Of a DNA stretch of 64,000 nucleotides, positions 21,399 through 34,233 are shown one piece after another. The translations under genes and the position numbers were made by a program. Location of the stretch: positions 8,242,149 through 8,306,148 of the forward strand of contig NC_052027.1 of assembly GCF_015832195.1 (NCBI RefSeq), in the 5' to 3' direction. The DNA comes from Motacilla alba alba (lineage: Eukaryota > Chordata > Aves > Passeriformes > Motacillidae). Position 1 is the stretch's first letter, and each line of letters starts with the position of its first letter. A model generated the notes under the pieces. It was given only the letters and a program-made list of their open reading frames with translations. It was not told the origin of the DNA and ran no database searches.

Positions 21399-24300
21399 GC
21401 TGTCAAGGTGACAGACTCATCCTCTGTGTCGTATTTTAGCAACACTTCATAAAATCTGAGCTTGGATGGTGAAGTGGGAAATGGCTTAACAAGGGAATTA
21501 TTTAACTCTTCCAGGCATTTTATAGGAAGAAGTTTAAATGAACCTTTAGAAATGTAGCAAAATAATTTTAAAATAATTTTATATTTTAATAGTGCAGTAC
21601 TGTCTTCTTGTATTTTTTCTCTTTTATATTTTCTCTTTTTTTTAGCTGAAGGTCAGTTAGAAAACTGTAACTGTTACTAGGCAACAATTAAAAATGCTAT
21701 TTCTACAGCTTATAAATTCTGTTTATTACATAGAATATATTAAGCCTGCACATGCTTACTATAAAAAAGAAATTATTTGGTTCTCTTTGTATGTGTGATG
21801 ACAGCAAGAGATACCAATATCTCATGATCAAGAAGCATTAAGTTCATATTCTGAAATTGAACCTTAAAAAAAAAAAATCTACGTCTGTACCAATCCCTGA
21901 TAGTACAAATTTGTTAAACTTTGTTACTAATTGCTACGAACATAAAATAGTAAAATTACCAGAATTTCATGTGAATGCTGTAAACGTTTTTCCAATTTAT
22001 CATTTTTGTGATAATACTGTGGATCTAACAGTACTGCCCTTGTAACTGTTACAATGTGCTCCAAAATTTCTGCTGCTGTCTTCTCTTCCATATGTAGCCA
22101 AGTGAAATACCTGTTTGCATGTTTACTCTCTCTGGGATTATTTGAACAAACGTATACACTAGGCAGCCCAACAGTAGGAAAAGCAAGTATTTACCAGATA
22201 AGGCACAACACTTATGGAGAGAGAAATTTACATTCCTAACAGTGACCATTCATGCTCTGTGCTGGAGTACAATAGGTACATGTTTCAGTTAAAATAGGGA
22301 ATTTTCAGGTGGCCTCCATTTAGTGGCAAATTAAAATGAACTGATCCCAAATGTCATGTTCTGAACATTTACTATGAACTGTATCTTACACTGTAATTCC
22401 CTGGAAAATTATATCTGTTCCACCTTCTGAGGGCATCCCACTGACCACTTAGAACTGTAAAGGTAAATGATAAATGGTTGAATTAATAACAGCACAGCCA
22501 AAATTAAAGTTGGTTTACTCTGTTTAGAGTTTCACCGACTTAGACAAATGAAAAGTAAAAAGTTTTTTGTTCTATTCTTTGTTTATACATTACTATCTTA
22601 TGCATTTTCGTTACGTAGAAAATATTTCAGCAAAGTAGCCCGTTCTAGTTGTTAGAGAATGTGGCAGAGCAGGTGAAGCTTCAATATTTGCTGGCAGTGT
22701 GTGACTGTGTTCTGAGTTTATCAAAGGATGGTCCCTGTAGAAAGGGTCTTAGGCCCCTTATTTTCACATTTACCTGAAAAATTTCTCAGTAATTCTCTTC
22801 CTTACTGGGTACAGTTTATTCCACTTGTGTCCAAACCATCATGGCTCAGTTCCTCTTCTCCTGCTTCTTTGACCCAAATAATAGCCCTGAATGCTGACTC
22901 ATATTTTCTGCTCAGTGATCACAAATTGTTCATTCCTTGCCTACTTTTCTTTTTTACCCAGAACAACATTCCTGCAAATAGAGGAGGTTTACTTGTTCCG
23001 TGATTTTGGAGCTGACTTTTCTGAGTAGGTTTTTCTATCAGGTTTTAGGTGCACAGAAATCAGTTTCTCTTGGAGTCACATTCATGACTGTTTTCCTCTG
23101 CTGCTTTAATTAATTTGGAGTGTTTGTTGGGACAACCTCTGGGTTTTGAGTCAGTCTCTAAGAAGTGCTTCTTGTTCTTACTCTGAAGAAGAATTTGCCC
23201 AAAACCTTTTAGATGAGGCTCTGGTGTGTGTGGTACCTCACTGCTTCCAGCTGCTGCTCCTTCCTGTCTGCCCAGATAATGGACAGTCTTTCTGTTTGGG
23301 CAGAAAAATGCTTCAGGGAACCCTTTTATGTTTCCTCCAACAAAGGCTTCACACACTTAAAATATGCAAAATGTGGTCTACAGACCTACACAGAGATGTT
23401 AACTCACTGTAGTTGATTAACTAGAATTTTGTTGGGATTCCTTTCACTCTCTGGAGAGCATGACCTAAAGGCCAATAACCAGCCTTCCACTGACTTCAGC
23501 TTGTATCAGATCAATTCCTGATCAGTATCTATATACTATAGAATAATTCAATTGAGTTTAAAGGTGGGTTTTAATTTCAATATCAGTGTTTTTCTTTAAA
23601 CCTATAAATAAATGATATTTGAAAGTGGGAAATTAAATCCCCAAAGTACGTCCTCCAAAAGAGTTGTTTATTACTATCATCCATCTTTTGGTAATAATAA
23701 TAACAACTCAGAAGTCAGGAAATACTGAAGATTAGCAAGCCTAAAACAAGTCTGAATAATGTGTTAGTTCTATTCAAACTGGTTATTGAATGTAAGCTGA
23801 CAAGAAGTCAAGGGGAAATTTGCCATAAATTATTGCCAACTGTTTCTTTTGTTTTCAGAAAGTCAATCTTTCTCTCAAAAGTCAAAAGTGATTGAAGTTG
23901 TTTCTCTGAATTTTCATGATAATTCCTTTTTAAAAAGGGGTTGAGGTAATTTGGGTAAATAACTCAATATCGCAAAAAAACAACAGATTTCTATAAATGA
24001 TGATAATCATGCATTGCATTGGTTGTTGGTAACCACCTGTGCCTGAATATAGCTGAATTGTGGAACTATTCAACTTTATCAAACATCAAAAGCCTGAACT
24101 CATTTTTTTAAACATATGTAAATTATGTAGTGCAAGAAATTATTATAAAAACTCTTACCAAAGTGGACTTAGAAAATTCTGAAATCAGGATTGCCTGTGC
24201 AATTGACTGGGAAAAGCTTCTTTTGCCACTTGGATCCAATCACAAAGTAGAACCAATGGACAGTGTGGGGTGTCTGGTTTTAATTCCATTTGGATGCAAA

Positions 24301-25088
24301 CCTTGCATGGCTCATCCTAGTGGGATGTTGCTTGTGAAGGGATGTCCCACACAAACAGGTCCCTCTTGCAGAGTTTGTAATGGATTGAGCCACAAAACTC
24401 TAGGAAGAGTCTATTGTAAAGAGCATCAGGTAACAAACAACAGTTTTAATCTTGCTGCTTAATGTGCTACTGGGAGAAACTGGTCTGTTATGGGACTAAT
24501 AATTACATAAAAATGGTGTGTGTATGTGTGTGTATATATATATATATAAAAATATATATATTCTGGGTTTACAAGTTTGAGTGTATCAGCACTTGCTTTT
24601 GTGGGTCTTTGGTGAATTACACAAGAAATCCCTTCTGTAGCAGCTTGCACAGCCAGTCTGTATTTACTCTCTGAGTCCTCAGTATTAGACTTGAAGTATT
24701 TGGATTTAACTGATAACTCAGCCCACAAATGCTTTTCCCTGGAAAGACAGATTCCCTTTATCTGCTCCATTAGTATTGCCACCAACAACCTGCTCTCCTT
24801 CTGCACTTCAGGAAAGTCTCATAAACTGCTCACAATTTTTTGACCTGAAGTTTTCCTTGATCTGTGGGACTTAAGAGTTATGTTGTGAAATGAAAAAGTT
24901 TAATCCGCTTCATTCAGCTGAGTGTGTTCCAGCTGAAACCTCTCTGGTTCAATGAACTTTTCTGCATATGCAATAGCACTGGAACTGTCTGATCTGGCTG
25001 AAAAAAAAATGTTAATATCACTTTTTCAACCACAGCGGCCTGTGAGCCACAACTACCTTTTTACCAGCTCCAGTGCTGATCAAATTCA
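21399..25088. other. non-coding sequence, no recognised gene
   Basis: Unique AT-rich DNA. It contains a 110-codon open frame at 24130-24462 (+) that meets a CAG|GTAACA donor-like site at 24429/24430, and the TG/TA microsatellite at 24515-24562. No family recognised. Confidence 0.6.
24515..24562. repeat. (TG)n(TA)n microsatellite
   Basis: GTGTGTGTATGTGTGTG followed by about 15 TA units broken by one AAAA. Confidence 0.92.
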
Positions 25089-25160
25089 CATAGAATCACA
25101 GAATAATTCAGGTTGTAAGGGACTTCACAACTTCAATGGGATCTTCCAATTTGTCTAAAC
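25089..25160 (-). mobile_element. CR1 LINE fragment, 3' end
   Basis: Starts CATAGAATCACAGAAT, the reverse complement of the terminal ATTCTATG-type octamers of CR1, then AATTCAGGTTGTAAGGGACT, resembling the 'AGGTTGGAAAAGACCT' stretch of the family. Only about 70 bases are alignable, typical of extreme 5' truncation. Confidence 0.75.
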
Positions 25161-26754
25161 TTCAATCTCTTACTAGACTGCAGAGATCTGGGAATAGAAG
25201 GAAAGGAAGTTTTTCATTTGTCCTGCAGTTTGTGACACAGTTTGGGGATTTGTGGTTTTTCTTTTGTCTTTATCCAAGAACTGTGAGCATGAAAGATAAA
25301 TGGAGTAAAAGATGTGTGACACCAGAGAGGAACAGGAGATAACAAGCATCCTGAAGAGGAAGGAAGTGGATGTGTATGCAGAGATGGGATGGAGTGAAGG
25401 GCTGAGAGATCCTGGCATGGCCTGGGAAGTGTGCATTGAGGAATTAACATTGTCTTTGGAGAGAGAGTATGAAACCCTTCCTGGTGGCAGAGAGAAATAG
25501 GAAGGTGAAGAGGAAAGGTATGAAGGAGAAGAACAATACAGATGAAAAGGCAGAAGGGTTGTGAGGGTGTTTGGGACATGGTGGCTGTCTCTGTCTAGGA
25601 AGGAGAGAAGGAGGGACAAGCTGTTCCCCAGCCATGAAGGAGGGTTTGTGGGCTGCAGGCAGCCCCAGTGGTGTGAGGAAGACCTGACCAGCCAGGAGAT
25701 CAGCGTGGAGCAAGGGATGGAAGCAAGGGATGGAAGTTCTGGACTTCTGCAGAGAGCTCAGTCTATGGAGCCAGACCCACTGCTATCCCATATTTCTTAT
25801 GGTAATTTCACTAAAAATGCCAACCCCTCAGTTCTGTGAGGGGAACCCTAATATTTCATATTCATTACAGTGAGTGTAGATCTTTGAATCAGTGCATAAT
25901 CAGTTTATTATGTGTTGCACCAAAAACTGGTGTCACATTTTGCTGAATAGCACATAAGACATTTTGACATAATGCAGCTTTCTTGTTCCAACCTTTCAGC
26001 TAAATACTGCAAAGTAATAACAACAAGAAAATAGTTTCTGCAAAGAAGCAGAAGTATTTTATGACAAAAACAGCATTTGGAGTAACATTCTAGAAGAGAA
26101 GAGACACTTTTTTTCCCCTTGTCACTCTCATTAAGGCTCTGAGAGATTTTTTTGTACTGTCTCTTGCTGTTGGAATACCTGTCTCCAAACAGCTTTCTGT
26201 AGTGGAAAATCCAATTTAATCTCAAAGAGTTTTATCACTTCTGCACTACTTTTTTCTTCTATTGGAAAATAAAAAAAAAGATCATATGTCAACTAGACTA
26301 CAAGGTGTAAAGCTTCTGAGCTTGCATTAGTAAATGTATGCATCAATTATCTGCTTGCACATTCATATATGTATAGCTGAAGGCAGCCTCTTTGTTGGCT
26401 AAGGTTTATTTATGCTGCATAGAATATATTTTTCCAATTTCTAGTGTTCTTGAAAGGAAGAATTTTTCCAGAGATTGTCCAGCTTTCAAGTCTTCATGAG
26501 ATGAAACTTAATTTCTTTTCCAGGGTTAAGGATCATAGGAAATTAAATAAACTTTCAGTCTGAGAATGCTACATGCATTTAATTACTTTAATTTAAATGT
26601 TCACTCATTTTTTCACTGTGTAGTCCAGCTGGTGAAGGGGGCTGCATGTACTCACTTATGCTGTGCCTTCTACAAACTGGGATGGGTTTGGAGAGCCCAA
26701 AGGAAGCACTTACAGAAGACTTTTGTTTGAGCTCTGCAATTCACAATACATTTC
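25161..26754. other. non-coding sequence, no recognised gene
   Basis: Includes a 13-bp tandem duplication (GCAAGGGATGGAA at 25710-25722 and 25723-25735). On the minus strand, 25173-25713 carries several overlapping open frames caused by a purine-rich + strand; none is recognisable. Confidence 0.6.
25710..25735. repeat. 13-bp tandem duplication
   Basis: GCAAGGGATGGAA twice, head to tail, without mismatch. Confidence 0.85.
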
Positions 26755-26830
26755 ACACAGAATTCATGGAATGACTAGGTTGGAGAAACCTTCAAGATCA
26801 TTGAGTCCAACCCATGCCCTAACACCTAAC
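26755..26830 (-). mobile_element. CR1 LINE fragment, 3' end
   Basis: CACAGAATTCATGGAATGAC, then TAGGTTGGAGAAACC, TTCAAGATCATTGAGTCCAA and CCCATGCCCTAACACCTAAC match the CR1 3' region in reverse complement. Similarity stops abruptly at about 26830. Confidence 0.85.
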
Positions 26831-29800
26831 TATTTTTGAACTGAAGGATCTCAAAACTGCCACTTCCTCTTTTCTTCTGAGTTAAGACAGGAATGCCTGC
26901 CAAGGCTCCTGCACCGTGTGCAGCCCATCTCCAGGGCTCTGATTGTGCTGAATTGTCCCAGGTTCTCCTCTTACATCCTCTCAGCTTTCTGTCCTGAGGT
27001 TTAAACTTAGCCCTGAGCTGTGTTTGTGCTTGTCCGCAGCCCTGGGTGGGTTCTGGTCTCTGTCTGCTGTTACTGGGATGGTTGAAGGCCTCTGGAAGAA
27101 ACATCTTTCTTCTCTCTCCTGCTTTTAGTGACCCCACTACAGTGACTTGCCTGTGGCACCTTGCTGCCTTAAAGCAGCTTCATGGGAGCTCTGAATTTCA
27201 TATCCCTCTCTGCCTCCTGGATCAGGTGTGTCCATCAGCTCCCTGGGTTTCCCTACACCAGTGCTCACTTCTGTGTGCAGGGAATGTGCTGAAGGAGGCT
27301 GGAGGGGCTGCCTGGAGGAAAACCCCTCTGTGGCTGCTCCTGGCCTGGTTTGGGGGCAGCCCTGTTACCTTCAGGGCTGGAAGATCAGTTCTCATCCATG
27401 TGAATGTAAGAAGAGTAGACTGGAAAGAGAAGCCCTGTTTCCTTTCTAAACAGCAGCTGTGTAGTTGTACCCCTAGGAGAGAGTGCTTACCTTGGCTGTG
27501 AAATAATGCCCGTAGCTAAAAAGCTTTCGGCATTGTAAATGATCACACACTTCGTTTCAAGGCATTTTCCCCTTTCCTTTGGGCAGTGTTGTACAGCTCT
27601 ATTCCTCAAAACATGATGCTAGTTAATACTGCATCAAACACTTGGAAAATAACACTAATGCAACAGCAGGAATAAAAGGTACCCCAAAGTCAGGAAATAC
27701 CAAGGGTCTCGCTACTTCTGGAGCCATTTGCTTTGCTATCCTCTACCCTCTTACATATTTTATGATGTACTGAGGTATCACACTGCTAACACATTTATAA
27801 GGTCTGGGCTTGTGAAAGAGCAACAGAGACAACCGGGTGAGGCTCCAGTTAAAATTTTGAACCTGCTGGAGTTTGTCAGTTCTTGTAGTAAAGCTTGCCT
27901 CAAGACCAAGTTCTTTTACCTTTAATCACCCGTTTGAGGTGGATACAAAGCTTTGGCTGGAGGGACTGTAAGATCTTGGTGTTACAGGGCTGCCCTGGCT
28001 GGGCTCGTTGGCCCTGACTGTCTCACTGCAGCGATACCTGGAGGCTCAGCTTCCCCAGAGAGTTCAGGTCTATGGAGCCTCAGGGGAAAGAAGTGGCTGT
28101 GGGAGGTGCTGGCCCTGCTCAGAGCTCTGTTGAGTGCAGGAGGGATGAACACTGAAGGGCACCAAGAACTGAAGCCATCCTTGTGGTTGTGGCTCTCCTT
28201 TGGACAGCCTCTAATAGCTCAATGCCTCTGCCTGTGGCCTGTGCTCTTGTGGAGATTTTGAGGGAGCTGTAGCACATGTTGGTTCCCAAAACAACTGATA
28301 CCATTGTGCAGGATGGGAAATTCCAGGCCAGGAGATGCATCTGCCACACATCCCACTCACTGCAGGAGAGCTGGGAGGGGACCTTGTCAGTGGGGACTGG
28401 GGCTCACCTGGAGATGAGCAAAATCCCATGGAGCAGCTGTCAGAAATCAGAACCTTCAGCTGAGCACAAGTGTTACATTATTTTCACTTGGATATTACCT
28501 GGTGGTTAGTATTTTGTGTGATCATGTCTGTAGCATGGCATGTATTGCATTCACTGATCCTGAAAACATCAGTGGTCTTTCACCTCATCATCTGAGCTGA
28601 GCTTCAGGTAAAGCCATCTTTGCTTGTGTTGTGAATGTTTATTTCTTGCCTCTAGTGTTTGTAAATATAATTTATAATGATCTGCTGCAGGTTATTATCA
28701 AGTATAGTGTACTCCTTGGTAGAAAATAGTATAATGTATTAGGGTTACTAGTGAATCTTCTCAATAATGTGTGTGTGGGCATGCAGTTTGTCATTGGTCT
28801 TGATACAAAGGGGGGAAAAAAGGAGATTAAAACAGTAATGCAGATGACACAGACAAAAATCAACAAGGCTTAGTTGGTGGTATTTTCACATTATTTTTTA
28901 AACCAGGCTGTAAAGCATGATAAGTGTTAGAGCTGTGCTATTGCATATCATTCTGGAATCTGTGTGTTGCCTGATTGGAGAAATTTTTATACAAGCCTAA
29001 GCTGCAGAAAAAGCTGTTTGCAATAAGTGCTGGTGATGGATAGACTTGCAGTAGTAACAGCCTTGATTTTCACAGCTTTAATAGTAAATCTACTTTATTT
29101 ATTGCTGTAGGTACTATATATGTTAAATGATCAGTTAGGGGACTTCAATGTAAGAACACTTTGGTGCTCTTTAAGGGAGATCTGAGCCTATGAGCTTTTT
29201 GAAGAAATTATTTAATATGTTTTGTATGATTGAAGTGGACTAAGCAGAAAAACAATCGGTGTAATCCCTGAATAGAGTAGAATTTTCATGCTGATAATCT
29301 GCCTAATTGCTGGGTGTCACTGGAATATGGTTTTTTTTTTCTTTGACATGTACAGCAGAAATAAAAAGTAGCCTCTGATGTGGACAATATCAGTGTTTGG
29401 CTGTCACATCTGACAAACAACAGCTGAGTCAAATGAGGGCCCTCAGTTCAGCTAAATGCATCTGTGTGCACCTATAGCCAGATGTGTGCCCAAGCCAGCT
29501 TCTGTTTGCTCCTTTGGCCTTCAAAGTCACCTGCAAGCTTTGGCCATGACCCTACACCCTGTTCTGCCTGGGCAGGTAGAGAGGGGTACTTTACAGGAGT
29601 AGAGCCACACTGAGGGCTCTGGGGATATCACTGTTACACAGCACTCCTTATAACCCTCTTGCATCCTGTCCTCTGGTAATATTTATTTGATTGACTGAAA
29701 TTACACTTAAGTAAAGTTTGCTATAACAGTAAAACAATCACAGGGCAAGTGGCACCTAGTTTGGGTTTTCCTGAGCTCTAAGTATCTGATACATGTATTT

Positions 29801-30262
29801 AAATAAACACAGCTTCCTCTGGCCTTTCTCTATCCAAAGGGTTGATATCTTTCTCTCTTTTAGCCTTCTAAAGATTTGGTGTGTTGGGAGATGTATACAC
29901 GTCAGTGTTTAGAAACATCAAAAGAGATGTTGTGTTCACATCAGTGATCAGCACTGAGTATCCAGCAGTGTTTGGGAAAGAATCTGGCATATCCCTCAGT
30001 GACTTATCTGGGAAGTGTGAATGGCATTTAATAAAACAGATTTTCCAGCAAACGACAGGCCAGAGCCTTGAAGCAAAAAGTGCTTCTGGCCTGTGCCAAT
30101 CATTCACTTTCTTCCAGCTCAGTGATTTATCCTATGTAAAATGTTCTTGTATTTAAGCATGTCCACACTGCAGCAATAGTAAGGTGTCAAATCCCTCACT
30201 GAAGCCATATAATAAAATATGAAAACCTGACCACTAACCAGAGTTAGGTTACTCATCACTGC
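26831..30262. other. non-coding sequence, GC-richer around 26.9-28.5 kb
   Basis: The 26900-28500 part has higher GC and longer open frames. One piece, 27129-27225 (+), sits between a strong acceptor (TCTCTCTCCTGCTTTTAG) and GATCAG|GTGTGT and is open for 32 codons. I cannot name a product. From 28880 to 29290 the sequence is AT-rich and repeat-free, with TAAT/ATTA cores. Confidence 0.5.
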
Positions 30263-30612
30263 ATGGCCTGCCTGCAGCCTGTGCCAGTGCCTCTTCTGTT
30301 CTCACAGGAAAGGATTTCTTCCTAATATCTAATCCCAATCTACCTTCCTTCAGTTTAAAGCAATATCCCCTTGTCCTACCACTACATGTCTTTGTGGAAA
30401 GTCCCTCTCCAGGTCTTCTGGAGCCCTTTTAGGTACTAGAAGGGGCCTCAAGGTTTCCCCAAAGCCTTCTCTTCTCCAGGATGAACAGCCCCAGCTCGCT
30501 CAGCCTCCCTGCATAGCAGAAGTTCTTCAGCCCTGTGAGCAGCTTAGTTCTTCTCTGGACTCATTCCAACAGGTCCATGTCATCCTTGTGTTGGGGACTC
30601 CAGATCTGGACA
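30263..30612 (-). mobile_element. CR1 LINE fragment, about 350 bp
   Basis: The longest CR1 piece in the window. Read on the + strand (reverse complement of the element) it shows TTTCTTCCTAATATCTAATC, CCCCTTGTCCTACCACTACA, AAAGTCCCTCTCCAG, GCCTTCTCTTCTCCAGGATG, AACAGCCCCAGCTCGCTCAG and AACAGGTCCATGTCATCCTT, all characteristic of the end of CR1 ORF2. Position and orientation place the C-terminal part of the old reverse transcriptase ORF here, with the last 3' UTR bases missing. The reading frame is decayed and cannot be active. Confidence 0.95.
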
Positions 30613-31516
30613 ATCCAAAAATGCCTCTTTACGTTTCCTGCTCCCCTGTGCTTACCCTGGGTTTAGGTTTTGAGTTTTCATTTCATCCCACTTACCCCAT
30701 TTTTCCTTGTATTGTTCCTAGCAACAATAAGCTTGTTGCCTAGTACACCTTTCAAGCTTAAAATTGTAGTGTAGACGAGATACTTTTGAATTTTATTATG
30801 CACTGTGCATGCTAAGAAAGCATTAGTATTCTGTCTTGTTTTCTTCCACTAATAAAATTATAATAAAAGTATAGTTTGCCTTATCTAACCTGATTTTTAA
30901 CACATTAGATCCCTCTTAGCCAATATGTTCCTTTCTTTTCTCCCCACAAAATTGTTGTTCAATGTAAATGATGCTCTAACACCTTTTCAGAGTTTAAATC
31001 ATACTGTCAGTTACATCAGCATTGTCCATGACAGAAAATAATGCCCTGTTGTTCCAAGGTCCTGTGCTCTTTTCTACAGATCATGAAAAAGTAAAGCATT
31101 GCAGAATATTGTGGCATTAAGCAAGTTCAGTTGTGTTTTGAGGTTGTTAATTACCCTTACAAGGTGGATAAGAATTCTGTGGGGAATCTCTTAAAAGAGA
31201 AGTGCTTTGCCCTTGGGATGTGTATTACCATATGGAAAGCAGGCTTATGTTCTTAGTTAATTATCTTTGTTGTTTCAGTTCATTTAAAGGAAATGTAATA
31301 ATTTGTTGGTTGTTAGTACCTGTGTATTTTAAAATGGGAAATTGTTAGAATAATAAACACCCCAAGGGTGTGCTTACAGTGCTCCAGGAAGACACTTTCA
31401 ATTATTTTTTCCCAAGGCATTAATTTTTTTAAGTGGAACTGACAAAAATATTAAACAAAGGTGATGTATGGCATCTTTGGGAAAGCTTATTTCATTATTA
31501 TTGCTATTTTTTGCAG

Positions 31517-31621
31517 ATGGTTCAAAACTTTTCTCCCAGTGATAATCACATTCTTACTACTTTCAGTGAGAGTGGAATCACACTGAATTTGACAGCTTTG
31601 AGCAACAAAATATCAGAGTAA
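31517..31621 (+). other. candidate terminal exon, unconfirmed
   Basis: A strong acceptor (ATTGCTATTTTTTGCAG, ending 31516) is followed by 34 in-frame codons starting MVQNFSPSDNHILTTF and ending SNKISE. Tandem stops TAA TAA follow at 31619-31624, and the second overlaps an AATAAA (31620-31625). I recognise no family, and no upstream exon partner is visible. It could equally be a pseudo-exon. Confidence 0.2.
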
Positions 31622-33315
31622 TAAAATTGAAATTGGGTAGGATGATAGTACTTAGTCTTGTCTTATGGAAATGTGAAGGTCGTGGAAATAGGTGAGGGAA
31701 AAGCTCAGCATTATAATAAACAAATGGATATGGGTAAGATCCTACTGAAACAAGAGCCTGGGATTAGTTCACTTGGCTGGTAACAGGATACTACTTCTGC
31801 CACAGAAAATAGAATTCCTTGCTCTGTAAGGTATTAGGAAGCTCTCTGTTATTTGGGGGCAGTGTGCATCCTGCAGAGCTGTGTGGGATGCTGGTGATTG
31901 TACTTTTCTAAAAGGGTCATGTCTGTGCCCAGCACTGAGGCCATGCTTGTTTTGCTGCTCCTACTGCAACTACTGCTGCACAGTTCTATTAACGTTTGGC
32001 ATTATTTGGAAAAGCTTAATTTTTTATTCTTTAAGGTAAAAATTAGAGTAAATTTTTCCTATTGGTCAAACTAAAATTGTAGTTTATTGTTATTTATAAT
32101 TTGTAGCTTTTGTTGAGTATTTTTTATATAAGCTTATGAAAATGAGGGTCAAATTGAAGAGGTCATTCTACTGATTTCAAGTACTTGCTTGGGATTTACC
32201 TCCCTGAGACTGAGAGCAAGAAGCATCATCTAAATAAAACAGCAATTATTTCCAAAGCACTCAGAAATTAGTGGGTTTTATTGTGTTTCATTTCCTAGAA
32301 GAAAACAAAATCATGTTTAAGCATTTTTTTTCCTCAGCATTAGCTTAGCAAATCATCATTATTCTCCCAAGCTGAAACCTAAAATGGTTGTGAACTTGCT
32401 ATATATGTCAGAGATTTGGTGTACCCATTCCACCTGACACTGGGTTGCAGTAGGATGGATAGACCTAATTTAGGAGGAAACAAATTGAACAATTGGCATC
32501 TGTTGCTTCCCATGAACACTGGGAGTCTTATGACTAAGATGTTCTGAAATGGAAAAAAAGCCTGAAGAGGAATTAAACACCCCATTTGTTCCTGTGTCAG
32601 CAAACAGGGAAATCAGCGCTGTGCACAGCTCCCCTGTGCTGGGCACTGGAAAAACTGATGGATCCTTTTACCAGTGTTCACAGGCATGAGTAAAAGTGCT
32701 CAAATGTGTTCCCAGAGGAGTTGCTGGGAGCTTGGAGTGGACTTCATCTAAAAGTCCTTATTTAGACTCTCTTTTCAAATTGCAGCAGTTTTTTCCTCTG
32801 CTTACTACAAATGGCTGGTTATTGAATTGCTTTAAAGTTAGAAAAATCACCTAAGAATGTCTTTTGCCAACAAACCACTCTTGTGTACATGCTGAGCCAT
32901 GTGTGCTGCCTTTTTCACATTTTTCACGTTTCACATACTTTGTATTCCAGTTTAACTCCCAGAGCCAGGATTGCCCAGGTGTAACTGAGGGCAGGATTTG
33001 GTCAGGAGAATCTCTGCAGTGGGAGCCAAGAGAGCACAACTTGACTTTCAAAGGCCTAAGGTTGAGTTTGCAGAAAGATGAGCAAATTTGTTCTGGAAAT
33101 GCCAGTCAGACTGATGCCTTAAATTTTAGCTTTTATATTTTTCAGATCAGTAGTTCTTTAGTGTGTAACTCTAAAACTCCATAGCCTTTCAGCTATTGTT
33201 GTCCCCTTTTATTCAGACAAAACAATTTCTCTCTAGGCCTGAAACTCAAGGACGCCTCACTTTCTCAGGCACTGAAAAATGTAAACAGTGAAGTAGGGGG
33301 GCAAACTGGGGGAAT

Positions 33316-33348
33316 GTGATTTCATTACTTGACGTGATTTCATTACTT
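33316..33348. repeat. 15-bp direct repeat with 3-bp spacer
   Basis: GTGATTTCATTACTT at 33316-33330 and again at 33334-33348. Confidence 0.8.
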
Positions 33349-34169
33349 CTAATTGGACACTTAACATCTGATACACAAATAGACCAAATTTACATCTGTC
33401 CAAAAAACCTGTGACCATTGTCCATCTTGGGTGTAGCCTCTGTGAGACTCCTGCACTGCCCAAGGTGTACCCTTTGATGGCCTTTCAATAAATACCAACT
33501 TTTATCTTTTAACTCTGTCTAGCCCGTGTTCTAGGTAGCCTCTCCAGGCATCAAGACCAGAGCAGAACTGTGTTTTACTTGGTGAAACGGCCAGTTCTGA
33601 CTAGCCTGTGTCTGGCAGTGTCTAAAGGCAGTGTCTCCTTGCAGTAGTGTTGCCATTCGAAAGCTGTGTCCTGTGCCAAGGCCAGCAGTGTCTGTGTGGT
33701 TCCAAATGACCTTTTTGTGGGGGTGCTTCCTTTCATAATTGGTTTGGGCCTTCCCTGATCAGAGCATTTCAAGGCAGTAAGGCATCTTTAGCAAAACAAG
33801 TTTTGTTTTGCGACTCTCCCCTCTGATAATTTGTCACATCAGTTTATTAATATCTTTCAGAAGAAGAGAATGCAAAAACATATTAAGTGGAATGGAGGTA
33901 ATTCTGCTGTCTTTGGGGAAATGCTTTGGATGTGTGTGGGAGTAGAGATTGCACTTATGTGGTTCATGTTCATGTTCCCAAATCCAAGACTGCCTTGTTG
34001 GATGGAGGTTCTGCCAGGCTCGTGGGGTGGCATGTGAACTCTATCTGAAAATAGACCCATTTGGTTCTGAACTGTAGTTCTCATCTAGTCTTTTCATTAA
34101 GTGTCTTTACACACCAAGAAGCATCCAGGCTTACATTTTGAAGCTCTTACCTGCCTGTTTATATTCTAG

Positions 34170-34233
34170 TTTGATTTCTGTAAAATCTACTCTGAAAAAA
34201 TCAATTGAAGGTAAAATTATGCTGGTAATACAG
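34170..34233 (+). other. candidate 64-base internal exon, unconfirmed
   Basis: The acceptor TGCCTGTTTATATTCTAG (ending 34169) and donor ATACAG|GTAAGATT (34234) are both close to consensus. Only one frame is open: one leading base, then 21 codons (LISVKSTLKKSIEGK, then IMLVIQ). There is no match to a family I know and no neighbouring exon that I can pair with it by phase. Confidence 0.2.
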
